From NCBI RefSeq assembly GCF_002814095.1, contig NZ_CP021913.1:2452001-2516000 (forward strand): a DNA stretch of 64,000 nucleotides, given 5' to 3'. Below the pieces are notes generated by a model, which worked only from the letters and a program-made list of their open reading frames with translations, had not been told where the DNA came from and searched no databases. Positions within the stretch are counted from its first letter, which is position 1. Each line of letters opens with the position of its first letter. The position numbers were made by a program, and so were the translations under genes. This stretch comes from Sagittula sp. P11 (GTDB lineage Bacteria > Pseudomonadota > Alphaproteobacteria > Rhodobacterales > Rhodobacteraceae). Positions 32,196 to 39,618 of the stretch are shown piece by piece.

Positions 32196-32690
32196 ATGAC
32201 CCCCCGCCCCAGGGCTTTCGGCCCGATGACCCGCCGCAGCCTGATCCTGACCGGAGCCGCCGGACTGGTGTCCGGCCTGAGCGTGCCCGCCCGCGCGGCG
32301 GGTGTCGCGCCGACCCCGTCGATGCGCGGCGGGGCGAACAACTACCGTCCCGGCGCGCCCATAGTCGAGCGGATCGGCGGGGGCGGTTTCCTGATGTCCG
32401 GCACGGTGCGCCGGGCCGGGGACGGCGCGCCGCTGAAAGGCGTGCGCATCCAGATCTGGGCGCACACCACCGAAGGCCACGAGCGCGATCCCCAAAGCCA
32501 CGGCGCCACGCTGACCGACGAAAACGGCGTTTTCCGGATGGACATGCCGCAGATCGTGCCGGCCTTCGGCCAGGCGCACGGGCACCTCGCCTATGACAGC
32601 GGCGATTTCGAGACGGTGTTCCTGCGGCCGGTGATGCGCAGCGCAGAGGAGACGAGCCTGACCGCCGACTTCGTGCTGCAACCGGCGTGA
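32196..32690 (+). CDS. Tat-exported intradiol-dioxygenase-fold protein
   Basis: A 164-residue protein with a twin-arginine signal (MTRRSLILTGAAGLVSGLSVPARAA) and ACAGGAGG before ATG 32196. The mature part has the beta-sandwich pattern of intradiol dioxygenases or transthyretin-like domains: GTVRRAGDGAPLKGVRIQIWAH, TDENGVFRMDMPQIVP and FETVFLRP. In place of the iron-ligand RPxHIHF it has QAHGHLAY and the ligand tyrosines are not evident, so catalysis on catechols is doubtful. The close downstream ferric-reductase-like gene (13-base gap) suggests a joint periplasmic redox or metal role. Confidence 0.68.
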   Translation: MTPRPRAFGPMTRRSLILTGAAGLVSGLSVPARAAGVAPTPSMRGGANNYRPGAPIVERIGGGGFLMSGTVRRAGDGAPLKGVRIQIWAHTTEGHERDPQSHGATLTDENGVFRMDMPQIVPAFGQAHGHLAYDSGDFETVFLRPVMRSAEETSLTADFVLQPA

Positions 32691-32703
32691 CGCGCGCCTT
32701 TCC

Positions 32704-33291
32704 ATGATACGATACCTGATCTGGGGCGGGCTGGGCCTGATCGCAGTGGCCGCGATCCTCGAGGCGGCGTTCAGCCCCCTGCTTCAATGGCGGCAACCGG
32801 TCTACATCGCCGCGGGCTTTGCCGGGATCGTGGCGATGCTGCTGGTGCTGGCCCAGCCGCTGCTGGCGGGCGGTCTGCTGCCCGGCGTGCGGATGCAGGC
32901 GGGGCGGCGGGTGCACCGCTGGACGGGTGCCGCGCTGCTGGTGGCCGTATTGATCCACGTGGGCGGGTTGTGGGTGACTTCGCCGCCGGACATGGTGGAT
33001 GCGCTGACCTTCACGTCGCCCACGCCGTTTTCGCCCTGGGGCGTGGTGGCGATGTGGGCGCTGTTCGCCACGGCGGTTCTGGCGCTACTGCGCGACCGGC
33101 TGAGCGCGCGGGGCTGGCGGCTGGGCCATTCCGCGCTGGCGCTGGCGATCGTCACGGGCAGCGTCGTGCACGCCCTGCTGATCGAGGGGACCATGGGCAC
33201 CCTGTCGAAGGTGGCGCTGTGCGCCGTCACCGTGGCGGTGCTGCTGCGGGTGCTGATGCGGCTTAGGGTGTGGCGGCTGGTGGCGCGCTAG
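32704..33291 (+). CDS. Ferric reductase-like transmembrane protein
   Basis: A 195-residue membrane protein with six hydrophobic segments resembling the heme-bearing domain of ferric reductases and MsrQ. Candidate heme histidines are in RRVHRWTG, VLIHVGGLW, RLGHSALAL and GSVVHALLIEG. There is no FAD/NAD domain, as in MsrQ-type stand-alone proteins. It is 13 bases after the Tat-exported protein, which may be its partner, in the way MsrP pairs with MsrQ. It is convergent with xerC, two bases away. Confidence 0.78.
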   Translation: MIRYLIWGGLGLIAVAAILEAAFSPLLQWRQPVYIAAGFAGIVAMLLVLAQPLLAGGLLPGVRMQAGRRVHRWTGAALLVAVLIHVGGLWVTSPPDMVDALTFTSPTPFSPWGVVAMWALFATAVLALLRDRLSARGWRLGHSALALAIVTGSVVHALLIEGTMGTLSKVALCAVTVAVLLRVLMRLRVWRLVAR

Positions 33292-33293
33292 GA

Positions 33294-34220
33294 TCAGCCC
33301 GCCTTGGGATGGCAGGCATCGTAGATCTTCATCAGGTGGACCTGATCGACGGCGGTATAGGCCTGCGTGGTCGAGAGGCTGGCGTGGCCCAGCAGTTCCT
33401 GGATCGCGCGCAGGTCGCCGCCCGCGTGCAGCAGGTGCGTGGCAAAGCTGTGGCGCATGGCGTGCGGCGTGGCCGTGGCGGGCAGGCCAAGCTGCATCCG
33501 GGCCTGTTCGGTGACCTTGGCGATCAGGCGCGCGTTCAGCGGGCCGCCGCGTGCACCCCGGAACAGCGCGAGGTCCCGTTCCGGCGGATACGGGCAGAGG
33601 CTGAGATAGGTCTCGACCGCGCGGCGGGCGACGGGCAGGACCGGGACGATGCGTTCCTTGTTGCCTTTGCCGACGATGCGCAGGCTGTCGGTCAGCGGCA
33701 AATGGCGCCCGGTGAGCGAGAGCGCCTCGGATATCCGCAGGCCGCAGCCGTAGAGCAGCGTGACCACGGCGGCGTCTCGGGCGCCCTGCCAGCTTGTTGT
33801 GGACTGAAGCTCTACCGTGTCGATCATGGCGCGGGCGGCGTCCTCGGACAGCGGGCGGGGGAGCTTCTTCTGGAACTTCGGCGCGCGGGTGGCGAGCACG
33901 GCGGTCGGTTCGAAGCCCTCGCGTTCCGAGAGCCAGCGGTAGAAGGTCTTTACCGCCGAAAGTTTGCGCGCCATGGAGCGCGAACTGATCTGGGTGCGCC
34001 GCAGGTGGGCCATCCATGCGCGCATGTCGGCGGTGGTGACGCGCGCCAGCGGGGCGAGGCCCTGCGGTTCCGCGTGATGCTGGGTGAGGAAGGCGATGAA
34101 GTCGACGACATCCGCGCGGTAGGCGGTGATCGTGTTGTTGGAGGCATCGCGCAGCGCCTTGGCGTGTTCGAGCCAGTCGGCGAGCGCGGTGCGGGCGGCG
34201 GGTGAAATCTCGAGCGTCAT
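33294..34220 (-). CDS. xerC: Tyrosine recombinase XerC
   Basis: A 308-residue site-specific recombinase for resolving chromosome dimers at dif. The N-terminal SAM-like domain is at residues 1-100; catalytic residues are Arg in GCGLRISEAL, Lys in GKGNKER, His-x-x-Arg in HAMRHSFATHLL, His in ELLGHASLSTTQ and the nucleophile Tyr in QAYTAVD. It has the usual length for XerC and no integrase additions. It is the second gene after DUF484, as is common in Proteobacteria. Confidence 0.93.
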   Translation of the reverse strand: MTLEISPAARTALADWLEHAKALRDASNNTITAYRADVVDFIAFLTQHHAEPQGLAPLARVTTADMRAWMAHLRRTQISSRSMARKLSAVKTFYRWLSEREGFEPTAVLATRAPKFQKKLPRPLSEDAARAMIDTVELQSTTSWQGARDAAVVTLLYGCGLRISEALSLTGRHLPLTDSLRIVGKGNKERIVPVLPVARRAVETYLSLCPYPPERDLALFRGARGGPLNARLIAKVTEQARMQLGLPATATPHAMRHSFATHLLHAGGDLRAIQELLGHASLSTTQAYTAVDQVHLMKIYDACHPKAG

Positions 34221-34309
34221 GGCGCTGCCTTTCGCATCTGTCCCCCGGGGTACTGTGGTCAGGCTGGCAGCGCCTGTGGTCGTGCGGGCGATGTGCGCCC
34301 GCGGTGCGG

Positions 34310-35017
34310 TCAGTTCAGCCAGCGCCGCATGGAGCGTTCGAAGACGCCCGCGAAGAAGGCGAGCAGGTCGGTGCCCTGCTGCGGCGTGAACTGGTGCGGG
34401 TCCTCGGAACCCATGACCAAGAGGCCGGGCAGGCGGCCGGGGCCGAAGTCGAGTTTCAGGCAGGCTTCGGACCGGATGAACTCTGCCCGGGTGCCGTAGA
34501 CCCGGCCGTCGCCGTGGCTGACCTGACGAAGCGTGACCGCACGGATCGGTGCCTCTCGGCCCGAGGCGATGAAATCCTCGACAAAGCCCGGTTCGGCGAC
34601 CGACAGCACCTCGCCCAGGCGGCGGATCACCGGCTCGCGGTCGTTCTGCTTGCTTTCGAGGACCAGCTTGATGACGTCGACGCGCAGGATCTGCGCGACC
34701 TCGCCGCCGAGGTCCTTGAGGAAGGGCTCGAATTCCAGCGGGTCGAGCATGCGCAGGATCGCGCGGTGGATCTGGTTGGTGCCTGCGAGGTTCTCGTAGG
34801 CGGCGGCGATGACGGAGCGGTGCGTGTCCTCGAGCCGGTCGAGCCGGGCCTCGAGCCGTTCCATGGCGATGCCGCGCAGGTCGACGATGTTGCCGCCCAT
34901 GGCCCGTTCGTTCGCCGCGATCAGGGCGTGCATGAGATCCTTGTCGTCGAGGATCATGTCGGGCCGCGAAATGATCGTCTCGCGGAGCGACTCCTCGATT
35001 CGTGCAATGCTGCTCAT
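34310..35017 (-). CDS. DUF484-family protein
   Basis: A 235-residue GAF-like protein of the DUF484 family, usually linked to xerC. It starts MSSIARIEESLRETIISRPDMILDDKDLMHAL and has the conserved central IHRAILRMLDPLEFEPFLKDL and the C-terminal LLVMGSEDPHQFTPQQGTDLLAFFAGVFERSMRRWL. Function is unknown. Its 89-base distance to xerC permits co-transcription. Confidence 0.88.
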   Translation of the reverse strand: MSSIARIEESLRETIISRPDMILDDKDLMHALIAANERAMGGNIVDLRGIAMERLEARLDRLEDTHRSVIAAAYENLAGTNQIHRAILRMLDPLEFEPFLKDLGGEVAQILRVDVIKLVLESKQNDREPVIRRLGEVLSVAEPGFVEDFIASGREAPIRAVTLRQVSHGDGRVYGTRAEFIRSEACLKLDFGPGRLPGLLVMGSEDPHQFTPQQGTDLLAFFAGVFERSMRRWLN

Positions 35018-35085
35018 GCTGTGCCTGTCCCGTGATGCTGCCCGTGGCGCGTTTGCCGCGCCGGTTTTGATGGATTGGAGGTTTT

Positions 35086-35165
35086 GTGTCCCAAGGGCGC
35101 CGCCGCTGTCAAGATTTTAAGGGATAATCCGGGGTGTTAACCGGGTGACGGGACACTTGGGACAC
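35086..35165. repeat. Long-spaced inverted repeat with a nested direct repeat
   Basis: GTGTCCCAAG (35086-35095) and CTTGGGACAC (35156-35165) are perfectly complementary with 60 bases between. The right arm overlaps a direct repeat GGGACAC-TT-GGGACAC (35150-35165). It lies between the divergent DUF484 and ABM genes and could be a shared operator region. Confidence 0.5.
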
Positions 35166-35206
35166 GGCGCGTGCTGTGCAAAGCTGGGGGCAGGAGGACC
35201 ACACCC

Positions 35207-35524
35207 ATGCCCGAGATCAGACAGACCACCGACCGCCAGACGGTCATCACCACGTTCGAGACCAGCCCCGGCAATTGCGAGGACCTGCTGGACGCCCTGA
35301 GGGAGGCCTATGCGGGCTTCATCTCGAAGCAGCCGGGGTTCGTTGCGGCGGCGCTGCACGTCAACGACGCGCAGACGCGGATCGCCAACTATTCCCAGTG
35401 GCGGCACCGCGAGGACTTTCTCAAGATGCTGCGGTCGGAGGAGATGCGCGCGCACAACAAGCGGTTCAACACGCTCTGCCGCAGCTTCGAGCCGGTGCTT
35501 TACGAGGTGGCGGCGACGTTCTGA
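35207..35524 (+). CDS. Antibiotic biosynthesis monooxygenase (ABM) domain protein
   Basis: A 105-residue dimeric alpha-beta-barrel protein. The core VITTFETSPGNCEDLLDALREAYAGFISKQPGFVAAALHVNDAQTRIANYSQW is typical of the ABM domain and it ends with a segment like FEPVLYEVAATF. Such proteins act as small monooxygenases or heme/quinol-related enzymes; no cofactor residues can be named here. CAGGAGG precedes the start. Confidence is in the family only. Confidence 0.8.
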   Translation: MPEIRQTTDRQTVITTFETSPGNCEDLLDALREAYAGFISKQPGFVAAALHVNDAQTRIANYSQWRHREDFLKMLRSEEMRAHNKRFNTLCRSFEPVLYEVAATF

Positions 35525-35548
35525 CCTTTGCCGCAGCGGCGGGCCGGG

Positions 35549-36876
35549 TCAGCCGTGGGAGGGCCAGGCGCGGTGTTCGTCGTCGATGACGAAGACGTGC
35601 CGGTGCCGCTTGTGTCCGTAGGCCTTCAGGTGCGGATGGTCGGGCGGCAGGTCCGGGTGGTCGTGCGCCAGTTCGGACGGGTCGCCTGCGGGCCAGACAC
35701 GTGCGCCTGTCAGCACGCCTGCGGCCGCCAGCCCGCCCAGCAGCAGAAGCGCCGGGGTCATGCCGAAGGCGTCGCCGACCCACCCCGCCAGCGGGTAGGT
35801 CAGCAGCCAGCAGGCGTGGGACAGGGCGAATTGCGCGGCGAACAGCGCGGGCCGGTCGCCGGACGCGGAGGACCGGCGCAAAAGCCGCCCCGAAGGCGTC
35901 AGGATCGCGGAGTAGAGCATCCCGTTCACCGCCCAAAGCGCGAGGAGGGCGGCCCAGGGCACGGCGCCGCCGGTCAGGCGCCAGAGGCCGTGGCCCAGCG
36001 TGACCGCCGCCAGAAGCGTCGCCGCCGTCATCATCACCGGGCGGTCTGCCAGCCGGTCGAGCAGGCGCGGCAGGGCCAGCGCGGTCAGCATCGAGCCCAC
36101 GCCGAAGGCGGCGAGCGCATAGGCCACGTCGGCCTCTGTCCCGGCAAAGGCGGCGCGGACGATCACCACGGTGTTGACGATGACGAAGGCGCCGCCCGCC
36201 GCCGCCGCGAGGTTCAGCGCCAGAAGCCCGCGCAGCCGGGGCGTGGCGAGGTAGATGCGCGCGCCCCGGGTCAGCCGGTCGGCAAAGCTGCGGCGGTGGT
36301 CTCGCCGCGCGCGGGCAGCGGCGTGACACCGACCAGCAGCGCGGAGGCGAGGAAACCCGCCACGGTGCCCGCGAAAAGGCCGTGGTAGCTCATCACCAGC
36401 AGGAGCAGGCCCGCGATGGTCGGGCTGACGAGGTTTTCGAGGTCATAGGCCAGCCGCGACAGCGAGAGGGCGCGGGTATAGGCGGCCTCTTCCGGCAGGA
36501 TGTCGGGGATCAGCGCCTGGAAGGCGGGGGTGAAGGTGGCGGAGGCGGCCTGAAGCACGAAGATCAGGACATAGACCTGCCAGACCGCGTCGATGAAGGG
36601 CAGCGCCAGCGCCACGGCGGCGCGCAGGAGGTCGGCGCCGATCAGCACGGCCTTGCGGGGCAGGCGTTCGGCGGCGGCGTTGGCCAGCGGAGCAAGGCCC
36701 ACGTAGGCGATCATCTTGATGGCGAGCGCGGTGCCCAGCACGGCCCCGGCGCGGTCCCCGGCTAGGTCGTAGGCCAGAAGGCCGAGCGCCACGGTCATCA
36801 GCCCGGTGCCGAGCAGGGCGATGACCTGCGCGGTGAAAAGGCGGCTGTAGACGGGGTGGGCGAGGACGCTCAGCAT
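35549..36876 (-). pseudogene. MFS transporter split by a frameshift
   Basis: One 12-helix major-facilitator protein of about 442 residues is split into two frames. The first part (from ATG 36876, MLSVLAHPVYSRLFTAQ) ends in a false tail, ALPTG-stop. The true continuation, SFADRLTRGARIYLATPRL, begins in the -1 frame at 36289. Restoring one base near 36289-36292 (within GCCGCAGCTTTGCC on the minus strand) makes a seamless protein. The C-terminus is His-rich (AHDHPDLPPDHPHLKAYGHKRHRHVF), suggesting metal binding. It is either a real recent mutation or a sequencing error; the rest of both halves looks under selection. Confidence 0.82.
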
Positions 36877-36979
36877 GTCCGGACCCTAGCACAGGGCCGG
36901 GGTCCGGATCATCGGGGATCTGCGTCCTTGCGGCGTCGTTTCACGACCCCGGCCAAGGGTCTTGCCGATCAGGCGGGGA

Positions 36980-37669
36980 TCAGGCCGCGATCGGGGTGAC
37001 GAGGTCGGCGGCGGCAAATCGGAAGCCGGAGCCGCGCACGGTTTCGATGTCCACCGCCCCGTCCGCCGCCGCGAGGCAGGCGCGCAGGTTGCAGACGTAG
37101 ACGTCGAAGACCCGGGCGTCGGGCTCGTTCTCAAGCCCGTAGATGTGGGACAGCAGTTCCGACCGCGTGACCAGCCGCCCCGGCCGCAGCGCGAGGTATT
37201 CGAGCAGCTCGTAGAGCTTCGGCGAGAGCTTGATCGGGCAGGCCAGCAGGTAGGCCTTGCGGGTCAGCAGGTCGATGCGCAGCGGGCCGTGGAGGATCTG
37301 CGGACGGCCCAGCCCGCGCGACCGGCGGGCGACGGCCTGCAGGGTGACGACGTTCTCTTCGGCGGGGCGGGCCGAATCGAGCACGCAGTCGGCGCCGCCG
37401 TCGAGCAGCGCGGCGATCTGTTCCGGCGTGGGCCTCGGCGTCACGAGGGCCACGGGCATGTCCGGCGCGGCACGGCGGATCGCGGCGAGCGACAGGCCGC
37501 GCGGCCCGAGCTGGTCGGCGGCGACGATCAGCAGGTCGGCCTCGCCATGGCGCATGAAGTGGGGGATGTCCTCGATCCGGTCGGTGCGCGTCATCAGCGT
37601 GCCGTTCGCGGCAAGCTCGGCGGCGAGGGTCATCAAGGTCCAGTCGGTTTCGGCAATCAGGTAACGCAT
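36980..37669 (-). CDS. OmpR/CtrA-type transcription factor with degenerate receiver domain
   Basis: A 229-residue regulator with GAGGAG before ATG 37669. The C-terminal winged helix (KLSPKLYELLEYLALRPGR ... VFDVYVCNLRACLAAA ... ETVRGSGFRF) closely follows the CtrA pattern in which a short domain controls cell-cycle or motility genes. The N-terminal domain aligns to a receiver but Ala-50 lies where the phospho-acceptor Asp should be (ADLLIVAADQLG), and the Lys and Thr/Ser switch residues are not in place. It probably works without phosphorylation or by another signal. Targets are unknown. Confidence 0.78.
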   Translation of the reverse strand: MRYLIAETDWTLMTLAAELAANGTLMTRTDRIEDIPHFMRHGEADLLIVAADQLGPRGLSLAAIRRAAPDMPVALVTPRPTPEQIAALLDGGADCVLDSARPAEENVVTLQAVARRSRGLGRPQILHGPLRIDLLTRKAYLLACPIKLSPKLYELLEYLALRPGRLVTRSELLSHIYGLENEPDARVFDVYVCNLRACLAAADGAVDIETVRGSGFRFAAADLVTPIAA

Positions 37670-37863
37670 CGGTCTCCTCACTCTGATCGGGAGCGTGTCC
37701 GCTGCGGCTGGCCCGGAGCGGGCCACGCACATGGCAGTCGGTGCGCGCACGGGAGGAGCCGTTTTGGCCGCCGGGCGCGGAGGGAGGTGCGTTCTGTCAC
37801 CTGCTTAACGGGTTACGTGTGCAATGTGTGCGTATTGTGGCCGCTTTCCGGCGCGGGCGCGGC

Positions 37864-37877
37864 ATGACCTGAATCAA
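37864..37877 (+). promoter_or_regulatory. FNR-type box upstream of usp
   Basis: ATGAC-CTGA-ATCAA fits the FNR consensus TTGAT-N4-ATCAA at 8 of 10 arm positions. It lies 78 bases before the presumed start of the universal stress gene. Two better boxes of the same type precede nsrR and cydA, supporting a common oxygen-linked regulator. Confidence 0.5.
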
Positions 37878-37955
37878 GGCGGGTTGCGGCGGCCGGGCGC
37901 AGGATGAGCCCGAGAGCCGGCCCGGCGGGCGGGCGGCGGGGCAGGAGGCCTTTCC

Positions 37956-38369
37956 ATATATCACAACATTCTGGTTCCGGTCGCGCTCGACCAGGCGGGG
38001 GGGCCCGCGGTCCCGAAGGTGCTGGAGGTGGCGCGGCGGCTGGCGGGCGAGGACGCGACGATCACCGTGCTGCACGTGGTCGAGGAGGTGCCGGGCTACA
38101 TCGAGGGCTACCTGCCGGCGGGTTATCTCGCCGAGGCGCGGCAGCGGATCGCGGAGGAGATCGCGCATCTGACCGAGGAGGTGCCGGGCGGCGTGCCCGC
38201 CGTGATCACCGGCCACGCGGGGCGGTCCATCGTCGACTGGGTGGAGGATCACGGCGTGGACCTTGTGGTCATGGCCTCGCACCGGCCGGGGATGCAGGAC
38301 CTGCTGATCGGCTCGGTCGCGGCGCATGTTGTGCGTCATGTGACCTGTGCTGTGCACGTGGTGCGTTGA
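37956..38369 (+). CDS. Universal stress protein (UspA family), apparent AUA start
   Basis: A 137-residue UspA-family protein. The family's first strand, YHNILVPVALDQAGG, is encoded from 37959 on, but the codon in the initiator position is ATA (37956-37958), seven bases after a perfect GGAGG (37944-37948). No in-frame ATG, GTG or TTG lies between the upstream stop (37905) and this codon; the GTG at 38019 would delete the first strand and helix. The rest (ATITVLHVVEEV, DLVVMASHRPGMQDLLIGSVAAHVV) is normal. It is followed by a hemerythrin gene 31 bases on, probably co-transcribed. Confidence 0.78.
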   Translation: MYHNILVPVALDQAGGPAVPKVLEVARRLAGEDATITVLHVVEEVPGYIEGYLPAGYLAEARQRIAEEIAHLTEEVPGGVPAVITGHAGRSIVDWVEDHGVDLVVMASHRPGMQDLLIGSVAAHVVRHVTCAVHVVR

Positions 38370-38400
38370 CAAGGACCCCTGCGCGCCCAGATGTGCGCGT

Positions 38401-38952
38401 ATGGACAAGCTTTACGATCTGACGGAACGGGACGGGCTGCCGGAGGCGCTGAGGGTGCTTCTGGAGGCGTTCCCGCGTGCCGACTGGCAGGCGCACCCCA
38501 ACTTTGCCGGACTGGTGGCCTTCTGGCTGGACCGGCACGAGATGTTCCGCCAGCTCTGCGAGGTGATGCGGACCGATGCGGAGGGCGTGGTCGACGGCCA
38601 GATGGACCCGCGCGAGATGCAGGCCCGGCTGAGCCGCTACGGCGGGATGCTGGTGCAGAACCTGCACGGTCACCACCAGATCGAGGACATGCATTACTTT
38701 CCGGTGCTGAAGGCGCGCGAGGCGCGGCTGGACCGGGGGTTCGAGATACTCGACCGCGACCACCACGCGATGGACGGGCTGATCGCGCGATTCGCCGATG
38801 GCGCCAACGGGGTGCTGCGCGGCCAGCGCGAGGCCGGGACCTTCCGCGAGGACGTGATCGGCTTCGAGACGCTGCTGCGCCGGCACCTCGCCGACGAGGA
38901 AGACCTGATCGTGCCGGTGATCCTGAAACACGGACCCGACGGGCTGCACTGA
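38401..38952 (+). CDS. Hemerythrin-like domain protein
   Basis: A 183-residue four-helix protein with the diiron His/Glu set: His in FWLDRHEMF, NLHGHHQIEDMHYFP (HxxxE pattern and a second His), DRDHHAMDGL and RRHLADEEDLIVPVIL. Such proteins bind oxygen or, as in RIC/YtfE, help repair NO-damaged iron centers. The position next to nsrR and the cyd genes supports a nitrosative-stress or low-oxygen role (inference). The start MDKLYDLTERDG has no strong ribosome site, so it may be coupled to usp. Confidence 0.83.
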   Translation: MDKLYDLTERDGLPEALRVLLEAFPRADWQAHPNFAGLVAFWLDRHEMFRQLCEVMRTDAEGVVDGQMDPREMQARLSRYGGMLVQNLHGHHQIEDMHYFPVLKAREARLDRGFEILDRDHHAMDGLIARFADGANGVLRGQREAGTFREDVIGFETLLRRHLADEEDLIVPVILKHGPDGLH

Positions 38953-38967
38953 GCGGCAGGCCGGGGG

Positions 38968-38992
38968 AGGCGGCGCAAAGCCCCGCCCTACG
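38968..38992. repeat. Dispersed palindromic repeat, copy 6
   Basis: AGGCGG, loop CGCAAAGCC, CCGCCC, TACG. It lies between the convergent hemerythrin and nsrR genes, and its CTA (38988-38990) is the TAG stop codon of nsrR on the minus strand, the same use as in copy 1. Confidence 0.8.
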
Positions 38993-39488
38993 AGCCGGTG
39001 CGCGGGACAGGTGCGATTGCCATGTCCGTGCCGTTGCAGGCCCCCGCGAGCGCCGGGGCCAGCGTCAGGAGCTGCTCAAGCCCGCAATTGCCGCGCGTCA
39101 GGTCGTCGAGCGTCACGCGGTCGAGCTCGTGATAGAAGGCGTCGAGCGCGCGTGTCAGGAAGCCGCGCAGGCGGCAGGCGCCGGTCAGCGGACAGGTGTT
39201 GGACACGGGGTCGAAACATTCGGCAAAGGGGATCTCGGTCTCGAACAGCCGGAAAACCGTGCCGATGGAGATGGCCGCCGGGGGGCGGGCCAGTTGCAGC
39301 CCGCCGCTGCGCCCGCGCTGGGTGTCGAGGAAGCCCTCGGCCTGCAATTGCTGCACCACGCGGGCTATGTGGTTGGCGGAGGCATTGCAGGCGGCGGCGA
39401 TCTCGGCGCTGCGGACCCGCGTGCCGGGATTGACGGCGCAGAACATCAGGACACGTGCGGCAAGGTTGGTTCGTGTGGTGAGACGCAT
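38988..39488 (-). CDS. nsrR: Nitric oxide-sensing Rrf2-family repressor NsrR
   Basis: A 166-residue Rrf2-family repressor. The N-terminal winged helix is MRLTTRTNLAARVLMFCAV ... SANHIARVVQQLQAEGFLDTQRGRSGGLQLARP, with the RGxxGG wing. The iron-sulfur ligands are Cys91, Cys99 and Cys105 (C-x7-C-x5-C), the NsrR spacing. Nitric oxide attack on the cluster would relieve repression. It lies between a hemerythrin gene and the cyd genes, both common NsrR targets. AGAGGAG precedes the start. IscR or RirA are alternatives, but their motifs differ. Confidence 0.87.
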   Translation of the reverse strand: MRLTTRTNLAARVLMFCAVNPGTRVRSAEIAAACNASANHIARVVQQLQAEGFLDTQRGRSGGLQLARPPAAISIGTVFRLFETEIPFAECFDPVSNTCPLTGACRLRGFLTRALDAFYHELDRVTLDDLTRGNCGLEQLLTLAPALAGACNGTDMAIAPVPRTGS

Positions 39489-39517
39489 GGCCGCTCCTCT
39501 GGCTGGGCGTCTTTCTT

Positions 39518-39535
39518 GCATCCGCGGTGCGGAAT
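39518..39535. promoter_or_regulatory. Putative NsrR operator before nsrR
   Basis: GCATCCGCGGTGCGGAAT on the plus strand. Its reverse complement matches 16 of 18 positions of the palindrome in the cydA promoter. It lies 30 bases before the nsrR start, the usual place for autoregulation. Confidence 0.6.
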
Positions 39536-39539
39536 AACC

Positions 39540-39553
39540 TTGATCCAGATCAG
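39540..39553. promoter_or_regulatory. FNR-type box between nsrR and cydD
   Basis: TTGAT-CCAG-ATCAG fits the FNR consensus at 9 of 10 arm positions. It lies between nsrR and cydD and could serve either. No AT-rich -10 is seen at the expected distance toward cydD, so nsrR is the more likely target. Confidence 0.6.
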
Positions 39554-39618
39554 GGCGCGCGGCGCGGTCCCGGGCCACGGCACGGGGCGGAGCGGAATGC
39601 CGCGGACGGAGGGTGACG

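Noticed and set aside
33294..34220. Phage or island integrase rather than XerC
   Set aside because: Length, motifs and the DUF484 neighbour fit housekeeping XerC; no mobile cargo or attachment repeats surround it.
36271..36876. Two separate MFS proteins of about 200 residues
   Set aside because: Each holds half of one 12-helix transporter, and the reading frames join exactly after a single-base change, so one disrupted gene is the better reading.
38019..38369. A 116-residue universal stress protein starting at GTG 38019
   Set aside because: It would lack the first beta strand that is clearly encoded upstream in frame, and no ribosome site precedes this GTG.
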